A DNA stretch of 64,000 nucleotides from Desulfofundulus kuznetsovii DSM 6115 (GTDB lineage: Bacteria > Bacillota > Desulfotomaculia > Desulfotomaculales > Desulfovirgulaceae), in assembly GCF_000214705.1 (NCBI RefSeq), contig NC_015573.1, forward strand, positions 1,511,001 to 1,575,000, given 5' to 3'. The translations under genes and the position numbers were made by a program. The notes beneath the pieces were generated by a model. The model was not told the DNA's origin and made no database searches. It saw only the letters and a list, made by a program, of their open reading frames with translations. Below, piece after piece: positions 53,121 to 62,620 of the stretch (the first letter of the stretch is position 1; the number at the start of each line of letters is the position of its first letter).

Positions 53121-53849
53121 TTAAACCACGGTACCCACGTGTACGGTAACAATTCCCCCGGTAAGCTCGTAGTAGCGGGCATCTGCCAGGCCCACATCAC
53201 TGAAGAGCTCTTTGATTTCCCGTTGATGGGGAAAATCCTTTAAAGAATTGGGCAGGTAGCTGTACGGGCCGTCAAAGCCTATTCCCAGACGCCCTAACAG
53301 GGGTACCAGGTGATTGAAATAAAAGTAATAGAGTTGCTTGAATAGGGGGGCGCTGGGTTTGGACAATTCCAGGGATACCACTTTGCCCCCCGGCCGGACC
53401 ACCCGCGCCATTTCACTGATGGTTTTGCGGATATCGGGTACATTGCGCAGGGCAAAGCCAATAGTGGCACAGTCAAAGGTATTATCCGGGAAGGGCAAAT
53501 TAACGGCATTTCCCTGTACAAACTGGATTTGTTCGGAAAAGGGAGTTTTTTTCACGTTTTCCCTGGCCTTGGCCAGCATATTTTCACAGAAGTCCAGCCC
53601 TACCACCCGGCCCCGGGGACCAACCAGGCGTGCTTGCTCGATGGTGAGCATTCCTGTGCCGCAACAGACATCCAGCCCACAGCCTCCCGGTTGCAGGCCG
53701 GCCTGGGCGGCGGCGAAACGGCGCCAGTACTTGTCCCGGTTAAAGCTTAAGGCTGTATTTAAAAGGTCGTAGCGGTGGGCAATGGAAGAAAAGATGGCAT
53801 GTACATATTCTTCTTTGCTGCGATAGGGTGATGGAATGTGGACCATCAA
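53121..53849 (-). CDS. menG: Demethylmenaquinone methyltransferase
   Basis: 242 residues, class I methyltransferase: HRYDLLNTALSFNRDKYWRR, LDVCCGTGMLTIEQA (SAM site), ATIGFALRNVPDIRKTISEMARVVRPGGKVVSLELS. Adds the last methyl of menaquinone. 16 nt after the prenyl-synthase homologue upstream. Confidence 0.93.
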   Translation of the reverse strand: MMVHIPSPYRSKEEYVHAIFSSIAHRYDLLNTALSFNRDKYWRRFAAAQAGLQPGGCGLDVCCGTGMLTIEQARLVGPRGRVVGLDFCENMLAKARENVKKTPFSEQIQFVQGNAVNLPFPDNTFDCATIGFALRNVPDIRKTISEMARVVRPGGKVVSLELSKPSAPLFKQLYYFYFNHLVPLLGRLGIGFDGPYSYLPNSLKDFPHQREIKELFSDVGLADARYYELTGGIVTVHVGTVV

Positions 53850-53865
53850 TCTTGCTCCTTTTTGC

Positions 53866-54618
53866 TTATCCTACCTGGACGGCCAGTCCCGCGTTTTGTT
53901 TTTGGAAAAGCCGGATTAATTGTTCTAAAGTATCGCGGCTTTCCCCGGGGGGAAGTCCGGCCAGAGCCACAAGGGCTTCCCCAAGGTAGCCGTTGGTTTC
54001 CTGGGCATATTCGCTTAGTCCCACGGCCATACCAAAGCTTGTTCCCAGCCTGTCCAGCGCTTTTTGTTCACGTTCCGACGCACCGGCCAGGTCGCCGGCC
54101 AGACGGCAGCCGCCGCCAAAAAGGATGGCCGTTTCCTTAAAGACTATTTGTTTGAGCAAATCTGCATTTTGGAGCCCATCGCCGCTTTGAACGCGCAAGA
54201 TGCCGCCCTTACTCATTTCACAGATTATTCTCGAAAGGGGATTTAAGTACTTCACCACACCGTGGTCGCACAGGCATGTAAAAAACCGGCTATAAAAGTA
54301 ATCACCCACAAGCACTGGAAACTGGTAGCCGTCTTTCGGGTCCCCCGGTACGGCGCACTCCCGGACATTACGGTGTATGCGGGCAGCCAGGTAGATGAAT
54401 TGTATAACGGCTGCCAGGGCAACGGCCTGGGAATTTAGAGGGGCAAAAATCCTGGCCGACAACAGTACCAGGGCGGGGCGGATGAAGTCATGAAAACTGC
54501 CGGGTATCAGACGGGTAAACCTGCCAAGGTGCCCGGCCCGGATCTGGTAGGTTTTGGCCAGTATGTTTTGCGCTTCCTGAAGTTCTGCTTTAATGGGGGC
54601 GAGCACCCGCTCGAACAT
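53866..54618 (-). CDS. Polyprenyl diphosphate synthase homologue without Asp-rich motifs
   Basis: 250 residues aligned by eye to the trans-prenyltransferase fold: SFHDFIRPALVLLSARIF corresponds to GGKRLRPAFSLLG of catalytic members. The first DDxxD is replaced by RIHRNVRE (80-87) and the second by FGMAVGLSEYAQE. It therefore cannot bind Mg-diphosphate normally. It heads the menaquinone operon. A likely role is non-catalytic subunit of a heterodimeric synthase with the complete homologue at 23.6-24.6 kb. Bacillus HepS-type small subunits have the same logic but a different sequence. Confidence 0.7.
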   Translation of the reverse strand: MFERVLAPIKAELQEAQNILAKTYQIRAGHLGRFTRLIPGSFHDFIRPALVLLSARIFAPLNSQAVALAAVIQFIYLAARIHRNVRECAVPGDPKDGYQFPVLVGDYFYSRFFTCLCDHGVVKYLNPLSRIICEMSKGGILRVQSGDGLQNADLLKQIVFKETAILFGGGCRLAGDLAGASEREQKALDRLGTSFGMAVGLSEYAQETNGYLGEALVALAGLPPGESRDTLEQLIRLFQKQNAGLAVQVG

Positions 54619-54704
54619 TTTAAACCTCCTTTTATCCTAACTTAGTATTGATTCGTTACGGCTAAAAAATTTCCTTCCTGGTGTGAAAAATGCCCCAAAA
54701 ATGC

Positions 54705-54744
54705 AGTGAGCCCTGCAATCTTTTTTCAGATCGCAAGGCTCACT
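54705..54744 (-). terminator. Terminator of speD
   Basis: AGTGAGCC / GGCTCACT outer stem with inner pairs TGC..ATC / GAT..GCA; on the minus strand followed by GCATTTTTGG. Confidence 0.7.
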
Positions 54745-54782
54745 AGCCCTTGGTTAGCCGGGTACTAATAAAAATCCCCCTC

Positions 54783-55175
54783 CTAAAGATTGACAGCTAC
54801 CTGTTGATCAGCCAGTTGTTCAGCCACAGGAAAGATACCGCGTTTGGTTTCTCTGGCCGACATGTGCTTGGCACGAAATTGGCTGGTCAGGTAGTTGCAG
54901 GCATCCCAGGGATTGACCTTATCGCCACAGGTAAACACATCCACCGCTGCATAACCCAGTTCCGGCCAGGTATGGATGGCCAGGTGGGACTCGGAGATAA
55001 CCACCACGCCGCTGACTCCCTGCGGGCTGAATTTATGGAACACGCATTCTCGCACTTCCGCTCCTGCTTCGAGGGCTGCATTGACCATGATTTCTTCCAC
55101 TTTTTCGATGTCGTTGAGGATGTCGAATTCGCAGCCATAAATTTCAGCCAAGACATGGCGGCCCAAGTGTTTCAT
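54783..55175 (-). CDS. speD: S-adenosylmethionine decarboxylase proenzyme
   Basis: 130 residues from ATG 55175, with GGGGGAAG upstream (the longer frame runs through the leader). Self-cleavage site [15 protein letters not shown], where the Ser becomes the pyruvoyl group, and catalytic Cys in [14 protein letters not shown]. Supplies aminopropyl groups for spermidine. speE is not adjacent. Confidence 0.93.
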   Translation of the reverse strand: MKHLGRHVLAEIYGCEFDILNDIEKVEEIMVNAALEAGAEVRECVFHKFSPQGVSGVVVISESHLAIHTWPELGYAAVDVFTCGDKVNPWDACNYLTSQFRAKHMSARETKRGIFPVAEQLADQQVAVNL

Positions 55176-55208
55176 CTTAGTTATCTTCCCCCTTTGACCC
55201 AAAATATT

Positions 55209-55264
55209 ATTGGAATCAAGCCATCTGACAAACTCGACATTTGTCAGGATTGGCCAATTCCAAT
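55209..55264 (-). promoter_or_regulatory. Structured 5' leader hairpin of speD
   Basis: A 56-nt imperfect hairpin begins about where transcription should start: ATTGGAAT / ATTCCAAT (8 bp), GCCA / TGGC, then CTGACAAA / TTTGTCAG (8 bp) with loop TGTCGAG. No known riboswitch recognised. Confidence 0.5.
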
Positions 55265-55272
55265 CAAGTTCA

Positions 55273-55300
55273 ATTGTAGCATAAGATTTGCGGTTGTCAA
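55273..55300 (-). promoter_or_regulatory. Sigma-A promoter of speD
   Basis: TTGACA, 16 nt, TACAAT on the minus strand; the leader hairpin starts 9 nt after the -10. Confidence 0.75.
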
Positions 55301-55332
55301 ATAAAATTTTAAAGGTCCTTATAGGGTTTCTT

Positions 55333-57594
55333 TTACATTTTTGGTGTTTCTTCGCTAATTTCTTTAAGTACCAAATAAACCATGGGCGGGGCGCCAAAAA
55401 CCATGGTGGTAGCTGCGGCCACTATCCCAGAATCATTAAAAATCAGGGCCAGGATGCTGGCCGTCGTGACGCCAACAAAGCCGCGAAACAGGTCGGGATA
55501 CTTGCTCCTGATGGCCGCCATCACGCCTACTGGCCGGTGAAAGAGCAGCACCAGGCTACCCAGGCTGGCCAGGAAAATGCGGCTCCAGATGGTATAACGG
55601 ACCAGCTTGATGTTCAACTCCGACTTGCGCTGGATAATATCCACCACTACCGGCCAACCGCCCTGTAATACCAGGGCCGTATTGCGCCCGATGTGGGACT
55701 GCAGCCAGGGCGGGCGATGGAGATCGTAAATCATAAAGGCCACCAGCACGGCCATCGCACCCAGGCCAATCCGGATAACGTTGTGAATGGTCAGGGGCCG
55801 TCCTGTGAGCAATAAAAAGGTTGTAAAGAACGCACCGGCTGCGGCTATGGTTCCCCCCACATTGGTACCCAGTTGCGGGGCGGCCAAAACATAAATGGTG
55901 ACCAGGTAAATTACCCCCGTAAAGGATAACAGGGGTTTCCGCCAGTGGGGTAACCGGGTTAGCAGGGCTGTAGAGCCAATAATCATTGAACCGATAAGAA
56001 TACCCATGTATTCATTGCCAATACCATAAAAACGAGCGCCGACAATGGGGTCATATCCCATGATGGCTGTTTTTTGCAGTGGTCCTCCCAGTACGGCATC
56101 CAGTAAAATCAACCCGCCATTGGCAAAGCAAAGAAAGATAAAGGGATCCAGCCGCCACCTGCGGTGCATAAAAACCGTTAATGTGGTAACCAGAACGGTC
56201 AGCGTTAATATTTCCAGAACAATCACCCCGGCCGTGGGCTGGGGGAGTAAAGGCAGGAGCAAATAGGCCAGGGGTACTACCATAACCGAGAGCAGAAAGG
56301 GCTCCAGCACCTGGCCCAACCTGGTGCGCCGCCAGAAAATGCAGTAAAGGGATACCAAAAGCAGGATGAGCTGATAAAAGATATACCCCTTTTGTATGTT
56401 CGGGCGGATGTTGTACGTCAGACTGAGCTGGTTTAGCATACGCTCCAAAAGACCTATTTGACCCTTTTCCGGGGTCGTTACCCGCATGGGCTGGCCGGTC
56501 ATTTCCCCGGGTACCCCTATTCTTAGAAAGTGCAAAACCGTCGGGGCGATGTCGGTGTTCATCACCACACCCGCCCTTTTGGTGGTGGGGGAAGATAGTA
56601 TACCGGGAGTAACCCCCGCCCCAACGGCCATGATGGGAGTCAGGTAATTTGAACTGCCGGAAACACCTTTCCCGGGTGTGGGGGAAAGGATTAGCAGGAG
56701 GTCCCGGTGCGGATCAAGCCGCGAAGCCAGTTCACCAATAAATTGATCCACCCTTTCCAGGGTTGACCGGCGCTGTTTTTCCATTACTTTATCCAAAACA
56801 TCGCCGTGCATTTCCTCCAGCCGCGAGAGATCCCCCAGTTCAAGAACGGCCAGGGATACCTCCGGTGGGAGCCGGTCAAAGGCATGCAACAGCTTTTCGT
56901 AATCGGTACGCAGCCCTCCAGGGAAGGAAGGATCACTGGCCAACATCGCCGTACCCACATTACCGTAATCAACCACACCTTTTTCGTCCATGGCGATGTT
57001 CAGTGCCTGCCGCCGCAATCCCTGGGGAACATCGGCATTTCCTAAAACAGCGGTTTTTAAGCCCGCTTTATGCAGGGCAGAGCCCAGAGCGCCCGCTATG
57101 GCTGGATAGGGCAGTTGCTGGTTCTGCCTGTGGATGCGTACAATACCCAGCTGGACCAAAGCGCCGGGCTTCACAGCCATGCCCGTGCGCCGGTAGAACT
57201 CCTCGGCGGCGGTACCCTTTTCAAATCTCTCCCGGGCGTTGAAGCCCAGAGATGCCGTGCCGTAAGCGGTAACATGTACCCCGGCTCCAATGGTAGCATA
57301 GGTATTCTCCGGAGTTAAGGCCCCTGCCGTATTGCCGTTCATCAGTCCCAGGGCACCCTGTTGCTCCAACTTTTGCAGGTAGGGCAAATGTTTTAAATCG
57401 GACAGGCCCAACCGATCCACAACAACCATGACTACCCTGCCCCCCCGGGGTGCAGGTATAAAAGGTTTACCTTGTTTATCTTTGGACGGCAGGGCGGCCT
57501 GCAGTGCCGGTTCAATGCCGGCCTGCAGGGGGGTCTGGAAAAAGGCCATGAAAAAGATGAGGGCGGTGATAATGATTGACCGCCTGGTTTTCAT
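55333..57594 (-). CDS. Alkaline-phosphatase-fold domain fused to a polytopic membrane domain
   Basis: 753 residues. Residues 1-25: signal peptide. 50-390: extracytoplasmic alkaline-phosphatase/sulfatase-like domain ([14 protein letters not shown] at the metal-binding position, [29 protein letters not shown] near its end). 400-740: about ten membrane spans. The soluble domain has Asp in VVDRLG, Thr/Asn in TPENTYAT and AP-like SPTPGKG, so metal binding is plausible but incomplete. No known family by name; conserved hypothetical in related bacteria is likely. May modify a lipid-linked or wall molecule. It is 43 nt after the glycosyltransferase gene and probably co-transcribed. Confidence 0.7.
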   Translation of the reverse strand: MKTRRSIIITALIFFMAFFQTPLQAGIEPALQAALPSKDKQGKPFIPAPRGGRVVMVVVDRLGLSDLKHLPYLQKLEQQGALGLMNGNTAGALTPENTYATIGAGVHVTAYGTASLGFNARERFEKGTAAEEFYRRTGMAVKPGALVQLGIVRIHRQNQQLPYPAIAGALGSALHKAGLKTAVLGNADVPQGLRRQALNIAMDEKGVVDYGNVGTAMLASDPSFPGGLRTDYEKLLHAFDRLPPEVSLAVLELGDLSRLEEMHGDVLDKVMEKQRRSTLERVDQFIGELASRLDPHRDLLLILSPTPGKGVSGSSNYLTPIMAVGAGVTPGILSSPTTKRAGVVMNTDIAPTVLHFLRIGVPGEMTGQPMRVTTPEKGQIGLLERMLNQLSLTYNIRPNIQKGYIFYQLILLLVSLYCIFWRRTRLGQVLEPFLLSVMVVPLAYLLLPLLPQPTAGVIVLEILTLTVLVTTLTVFMHRRWRLDPFIFLCFANGGLILLDAVLGGPLQKTAIMGYDPIVGARFYGIGNEYMGILIGSMIIGSTALLTRLPHWRKPLLSFTGVIYLVTIYVLAAPQLGTNVGGTIAAAGAFFTTFLLLTGRPLTIHNVIRIGLGAMAVLVAFMIYDLHRPPWLQSHIGRNTALVLQGGWPVVVDIIQRKSELNIKLVRYTIWSRIFLASLGSLVLLFHRPVGVMAAIRSKYPDLFRGFVGVTTASILALIFNDSGIVAAATTMVFGAPPMVYLVLKEISEETPKM

Positions 57595-57637
57595 AGTTTC
57601 GTCACCTTTATTCGATTTATTATTTGTGTATCTATTT

Positions 57638-58879
57638 TCAGCACTGGTTTATTTCCGGAGGCATTTTATCATCAGTTGTCTTCAGGAAGCAGGCAGGTAA
57701 AAAACCCTCTCTTGAAAGCGCACTTTTATACTCCCCCTCAATTTTACGCACCATGGCCTCAACAGTAAAGTGTTCCACAACCCTCTGCCTTCCCTTTTGG
57801 CCCATTTCTTCCGCCTTTCTCCGTTCCGAAAGCAGTCGGGCCAGGGCCCGGGCAAGGGCCTGGGGGTTCCGGGGCGGTACCAGAAACCCGGTTTCCCCGT
57901 CTATCACCGCTTCGGGCAGGCCACCCACCCGGGTAGCTACCACCGGTTTTCCCGCGGCCATGGCCTCAAGGATGGTCAGGGGTAAACCTTCAGTGATAGA
58001 AGGCAGGACAAAAATATCCATGGCGGCTAAAATCCGGGGAATATCCCTTCGCTCCCCGGTGAAAAAAAGCCGCCCGCTGAGCCCCAGGGCCCTCCCTTGC
58101 TGTTCCAGGGCCTCGCGTAAAGGGCCGTCCCCTACGACCACGAAATTCACCTGGTAGTCCCGGCAAAGGATGGCCGCGGCTTGCAGGAAGTAAGACACCC
58201 CTTTTTGTGGGGCCAGGCGGGCGATGGTACCCACCAGCTGGCCGAGGGGAGGCAGGCCCAGGGAACGCAGTACCGCCAGCCGGTCAACTTCGCAGCGGAA
58301 AGGAGCCGGATCTATGCCGTTATGTACGGTGACCACCCGGTCCGGGGGCAGTCCTTCTTTTATTAAAAGCTCCTGTCTCAGGGCTTCCGACACGGTTAAA
58401 ATGCGGTGGGTGAAGCGGGCCAGGAGTCGCTCCCCTAAGGCAAAGGCGGTTTTTTTCCAGGACGGCCAGAATTCATAGAAAATGGAGTTGTGGGCCGTCA
58501 GAAAGACAACCGGGGTACGGGCCACCCTTGCGGCCACCCGTGCTACCAGCCCTGCTTTGGAGCTGTGGGCATGCAAAATGGTGATTTTCTCAGCCGTCAG
58601 AGTATCCACCAGGATGCGCATGACATGCCAGTCTGAACGGGGAGAAAGTTCGCCCGCAAGAGGTATGGGAATTACCTTTACCCCCAGATCCGCAATTTCC
58701 TGAGCCATATTTCCAGGCGGACAGGCTACCACAGGCTCAAAAAAATTCTTATCTCCCAGGGATAAAAGGGAAAGCAGGTGATTTTTCATACCGCCCCTGG
58801 CCGGACGGATAACATGCAGTACCTTGAATTTGGACACACTTGTTCTCTCCCGGACTTTTACCATGTATTTTACCAGCAT
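57638..58879 (-). CDS. Glycosyltransferase family 4 (GT-B fold)
   Basis: 413 residues. KVLHVIRPARGGMKNHLLSLL acceptor loop, VVTVHNGIDPAPF, and donor site GLPLTILEAMAAGKPVVATRVGGLPEAV with conserved E-x7-E. Retaining transferase using a nucleotide sugar; cytoplasmic. The start may be one of several Met near the N-terminus. Partner of the phosphatase/membrane gene downstream, perhaps in an envelope glycan pathway. Confidence 0.88.
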   Translation of the reverse strand: MLVKYMVKVRERTSVSKFKVLHVIRPARGGMKNHLLSLLSLGDKNFFEPVVACPPGNMAQEIADLGVKVIPIPLAGELSPRSDWHVMRILVDTLTAEKITILHAHSSKAGLVARVAARVARTPVVFLTAHNSIFYEFWPSWKKTAFALGERLLARFTHRILTVSEALRQELLIKEGLPPDRVVTVHNGIDPAPFRCEVDRLAVLRSLGLPPLGQLVGTIARLAPQKGVSYFLQAAAILCRDYQVNFVVVGDGPLREALEQQGRALGLSGRLFFTGERRDIPRILAAMDIFVLPSITEGLPLTILEAMAAGKPVVATRVGGLPEAVIDGETGFLVPPRNPQALARALARLLSERRKAEEMGQKGRQRVVEHFTVEAMVRKIEGEYKSALSREGFLPACFLKTTDDKMPPEINQC

Positions 58880-58946
58880 TCACCATTGTTATTCGCCGTT
58901 ATTTTGTATTCGCTACGGCAACGGAATTTACCTTCTGCAAATTAAA

Positions 58947-58968
58947 AGCACGGTTTTTGAACCGTGCT
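58947..58968 (-). terminator. Terminator before the glycosyltransferase unit
   Basis: AGCACGGTT / AACCGTGCT stem, then TTTTAATTTG on the minus strand. It ends the upstream ferredoxin transcript. Confidence 0.75.
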
Positions 58969-59102
58969 CGCAACAGGACCTTTAGGGTTTAATACCGAGG
59001 CAAGCCGTAGTGCGCCTCTTGCGTCAAGAAACGCTATGCCTGCCTGAAGCCGTTGACTGAACTTGACCTGCCGGTCAGCAAACAGGTTTGTAGAGGTACG
59101 GC

Positions 59103-59291
59103 CTAATATTCTGAAATGGCATTGGTGGGGCAGCTTTCTACGGCCTCGTGGGTCTGATCCTCCAACTCCGGGGGTACTTCGTCTACAATGGCATGGGCTT
59201 TATCTTCATCGTTCCAGTCAAATACTTCAGGACAGGTGTCCACGCAGGTGCCGCAGCTGATACAAAGATCCTGGTCCACTTCAACGCGCAT
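59103..59291 (-). CDS. Small 4Fe-4S ferredoxin
   Basis: 62 residues from ATG 59291, with GGAGG 8 nt upstream. Cys at 10, 13, 16 and 20 (CISCGTCVDTC) and C54 in ESCPTNAI: one 4Fe-4S cluster, ligated by the first three and C54, with the second cluster lost. Acidic, as in electron carriers of clostridia and sulfate reducers. Confidence 0.92.
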   Translation of the reverse strand: MRVEVDQDLCISCGTCVDTCPEVFDWNDEDKAHAIVDEVPPELEDQTHEAVESCPTNAISEY

Positions 59292-59381
59292 GACCATCGC
59301 CTCCATTGTTGGTTTTTGCCGAAGCACTATTATTCTTTGTCCCGGTATAGCAAAATTATGCTTTTTCTGAAGGCTTAAGTG

Positions 59382-60533
59382 TTACGGCAAAGGAATTTGC
59401 AAAAGGTCCCCCGGATAAATGCAATCGGGGTTGGTCAGGCCGTTGAGCCGGATGATTTCCTCTACCGATGTATTATAACGGCGGGCCAGCTCCCAAAGGG
59501 TTTCCCCGGGGCGTACCCGGTGCAGGAAAAAAGAAGAACCGCCGCTCATCCAGATTACCAGAACCCGTCCCTCCCGGTTGCCCACCACCAGGCGGCCGTT
59601 AGCGGTTAAGGTAAGATCATTAACCGGAACTTCTACCGTTATAGTCTGCTCGGGTGACGGGGAGACCACCGGCACGGGGTAGATAAAGATATGCCCTTCG
59701 GGGGTTCCCGCTACCAGCACCTCCCGGTCGGCCAACCTCCCCACGGCCAGGGCTGATATGGCTCTTCCCAGGTCATCAGTGGTGAGTACGGTAGAAAGGG
59801 TTTCCCCCACTGCCACTATCCGGACCCGCCCGTCATCGCCGCCCCAGGCCATATCCTCCCCGGGGGCACCTGTTAATCTCCCGGATACCATGGCCGTCAA
59901 GCCGGCGGGCAGTCGTTCCAGCAAGGGCCCGGCCACAAAGCCCCTCTCCGTATAGGAAAAAGTAACGATGCCCCAATTGCCTGCTTCCAGGAAAGCGACT
60001 GCAATTAAAGGTAACATCCCGGTTCGCTCGATTACGGTTACTTTCTGCGGTGCCCCGGGCACCAGCCGGATGGCCAGCAGCTGGAGATTCATTTCCACCT
60101 CCGGCCTTCCCGGCTGTTCATAAACATAAAAAGCACCTGCGCCCTCGGCGGCGGCTACGATTTCCAATCGACCGTCCCCATTCACGTCTCCCAGGGCCAA
60201 ACTGACGAAGCGGGCCTCGGGTTCCGGAGGAGTACTCCAGAAAGGAATAATAGTTTCCCCGCGGGCCGACCAGGTCAGGATCTGGTCCAGAGTGCCGGCA
60301 ATAATCTGATCCGGCGTGAAGTTCCCCATTCCCACTGCCAGGCTTAATACTTCCGCCGGTACATCGATGGTACTCAGCAGGCGGTAAGTATTATTTTCCG
60401 GTGCGAAAACGGCTATGCGGCGCCCGGTGGCCGCCACCACGTCTCCCTGGTTGCTGATGATTCTCCCGCTCCCCACCAGCACCGGTCCCCGGTTAATCCG
60501 GGCTTCCCACTGCGGATCCTTTCCTTTAACCAT
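59382..60533 (-). CDS. Beta-propeller-like repeat protein with C-terminal LysM
   Basis: 383 residues. Residues 1-320 are repeated strand-rich blades with FG-GAP/VCBS-like calcium-loop patterns (LALGDVNGDGRLEIVAAAEG). A LysM domain occupies the end (HRVRPGETLWELARRYNTSVEEIIRLNGL...YPGDLLQIPLP). No signal peptide or membrane span is visible from this start, which is odd for an extracellular LysM. It could be a spore-coat or cortex-binding protein, as LysM proteins such as SafA lack classical signals. Function not known. Confidence 0.7.
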   Translation of the reverse strand: MVKGKDPQWEARINRGPVLVGSGRIISNQGDVVAATGRRIAVFAPENNTYRLLSTIDVPAEVLSLAVGMGNFTPDQIIAGTLDQILTWSARGETIIPFWSTPPEPEARFVSLALGDVNGDGRLEIVAAAEGAGAFYVYEQPGRPEVEMNLQLLAIRLVPGAPQKVTVIERTGMLPLIAVAFLEAGNWGIVTFSYTERGFVAGPLLERLPAGLTAMVSGRLTGAPGEDMAWGGDDGRVRIVAVGETLSTVLTTDDLGRAISALAVGRLADREVLVAGTPEGHIFIYPVPVVSPSPEQTITVEVPVNDLTLTANGRLVVGNREGRVLVIWMSGGSSFFLHRVRPGETLWELARRYNTSVEEIIRLNGLTNPDCIYPGDLLQIPLP

Positions 60534-60638
60534 TGTCCTTAGCCCCCTCAGTAAAATCCCTCACCCACAAAGTATGCGCCAGTTAACCACCAGGTGTTTT
60601 GACTAAAGGACGTGATGGCACTCAAGGCATAAAAATAA

Positions 60639-60668
60639 AAGCGGGCATGGTTAATAACATACCCGCTT
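60639..60668 (-). terminator. Terminator of the chemoreceptor gene
   Basis: AAGCGGG / CCCGCTT with extra AT pairs and a 12-nt loop; on the minus strand followed by TTATTTTTAT. Confidence 0.7.
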
Positions 60669-60758
60669 CCGGAGATTATGCCAGTAAGCTGGTTAACTTT
60701 TTGAGCAACCCCTGCCTGGCGTTCGCAGGCAAAGACCGGCAGCTCCCCAGGCAGCCTT

Positions 60759-62582
60759 TTACACTTTAAACCGGGAGGACAAATGCTGTAGTTCACTGGC
60801 AATGCTGGATAAAGATTCGGCAGTAGTCGATAATTCTTCCATGGCGGAAGACTGTTCCTCGGCTGCGGCCGTGACGTTTTGCACCCCGGAGGAAATCTCC
60901 TGGGCGGCCGCAGCCATCTCCTGGACCCGGGAGGAAAGTTCCTGCACCGAGCGGATAATTTCCTGCAGGGAATGTTTTACTTCTGTGACCACCTGGTTTC
61001 CGGCCTTGACCTCCCGGGCACTGGTTTCTGTAGCGTCCACTGCTTCTTTTGTTTCCTGCTGGATTGATTCTATGGTCTGCTGTATTTCCTGTGCCGCCCG
61101 GGCCGATTGTTCCGCCAGATTACGTACTTCCTCAGCAACTACCGCAAAACCACGGCCGTGCTCACCGGCCCTGGCGGCCTCAATGGCTGCATTTAAAGCC
61201 AGCAGGTTGGTTTGATCGGCAATCTGGGTAATCAGTTCCACCATAGCGCTGATGTTTTGTGATTTGGACTTTAAGCTTTCCATGGCCCGGGAGGCTGCTT
61301 CCGAAACCCGGGCTATGTTTTCCATCTGGGCGGTGATCTGCATGATGGCCCGGGTACCTTCGTTAGCATGCTGGGATGCCATAGCTGCGGTCCGGGACAT
61401 CTCCTGGGCGTTGTCGGATACCTGCCGGGTCGAGGTAGCTACCTGGCTGATGGTAGCCGCCGTTTCGTTGGCCATGGCGGCAGTTTCTTCAGCGGTGGCA
61501 GTCAGTTGCTGGGAAGCGGAGGACAGGGTTTGGGCCTTGTCCCTCAACTCCTGCACCATTTGTTTTAAACTGCCGGCCATTTGGTTAAATGCTTGGGCCA
61601 TCCGGCCCACCTCATCCCGGGTTTTGACGCTTACTTCTTCGCCGGTCAGGTCGCCGGCTGCAATGCGGGCAGCCCTTTTTTCAATTCTGACCAGGGGGTT
61701 GGCGATTGAGCGGGACATATATAAACTAACCCCCAGGCCGACAAGTAAGGCTAAGACGATCATCGTCGGAACCAGGGCTATAGCATGCTTAACGCGCCTG
61801 GCATTTTCTTGTTTTCCCAAGTTCAAAAGCCGTTGTTCTTCATCCACTAGGGCCTGGCCGGCGTAGATAACTGCGTTGATTATATCCCCGCTGGTTTGGA
61901 GATACTGGGTTAATTCTTCCATTTGGTTATTTTGCCTGAACCGGATGACCGTTTGGGCATATTTTTCAGAATCGGCGTGGGCTGCTTGAAGGGCCATGTG
62001 CAACGAGCGTTCAGCGTTGCTTTGCAGGTGTTTAGCCAGTTCGGAAATGTCCCTTTGCAGGTGCTTGGTTTCCACCAAGTAGGCATTAAGATAACTGGGA
62101 TTTCCGGTGAGCATGTAGCCCCGTAAATCCAGGGCCGTTTTCTCATACCGGATAAGGATACCCTGGACTTTGCTCATGTTTGCTGCTTTATGTTCCATTA
62201 AATCGGTATAGGATTCATTGATGGCATTTAGTTGGGCCAGGGACAAAAGGCCCAGGGCCAGGGTAAGCAGCAATACCAGTCCGAAACCCATTAGTAATTT
62301 GCCGCGGATTTGTATGCCCTGGCGGTTTGCTCGGCGGTAAAAATCACAGCGGCGGCAAAGGCTTATCTTTTCCGCCGCGGAACTTTGACCTTCTGTGTCA
62401 CACAGGGTGTAATCCACCAGCCAACAGTCCCGGCCCCTCTTTTCAATATAAGCCGGGCAAGCTCTTTTCTTTTCCTCGGGGCATCTTTTGTAATCCCAGC
62501 AGTTCTGTAAAAATTCTTTGGTTGTTTCTTTTCTTTCCTTTTTCCCTTTCCTTGTTCTTTTCACTTTTTTCCCTTCTCCCAT
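60759..62582 (-). CDS. Methyl-accepting chemotaxis protein with Cys-rich N-terminal cytoplasmic segment
   Basis: 607 residues. Residues 1-80: highly basic then Cys-rich (Cys 28, 34, 42, 53, 61, 76, 79; [19 protein letters not shown]). TM1 near 94-118, helical four-bundle ligand domain about 120-260, TM2 ([21 protein letters not shown]), HAMP, then the signalling domain with tip [24 protein letters not shown]. The Cys prefix lies inside the cell and might sense metal or redox state. A GTG at 62564 with GGGAGAAGGG upstream may be the true start. Confidence 0.9.
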   Translation of the reverse strand: MGEGKKVKRTRKGKKERKETTKEFLQNCWDYKRCPEEKKRACPAYIEKRGRDCWLVDYTLCDTEGQSSAAEKISLCRRCDFYRRANRQGIQIRGKLLMGFGLVLLLTLALGLLSLAQLNAINESYTDLMEHKAANMSKVQGILIRYEKTALDLRGYMLTGNPSYLNAYLVETKHLQRDISELAKHLQSNAERSLHMALQAAHADSEKYAQTVIRFRQNNQMEELTQYLQTSGDIINAVIYAGQALVDEEQRLLNLGKQENARRVKHAIALVPTMIVLALLVGLGVSLYMSRSIANPLVRIEKRAARIAAGDLTGEEVSVKTRDEVGRMAQAFNQMAGSLKQMVQELRDKAQTLSSASQQLTATAEETAAMANETAATISQVATSTRQVSDNAQEMSRTAAMASQHANEGTRAIMQITAQMENIARVSEAASRAMESLKSKSQNISAMVELITQIADQTNLLALNAAIEAARAGEHGRGFAVVAEEVRNLAEQSARAAQEIQQTIESIQQETKEAVDATETSAREVKAGNQVVTEVKHSLQEIIRSVQELSSRVQEMAAAAQEISSGVQNVTAAAEEQSSAMEELSTTAESLSSIASELQHLSSRFKV

Positions 62583-62620
62583 GGTAATATGAGCGGCTCT
62601 TAAGGCAAACTCACAATCAC

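Noticed and set aside
60548-60802. 84-codon minus-strand frame after the chemoreceptor
   Set aside because: Runs through the terminator at 60639-60668 and overlaps the receptor gene in another frame; no motif.
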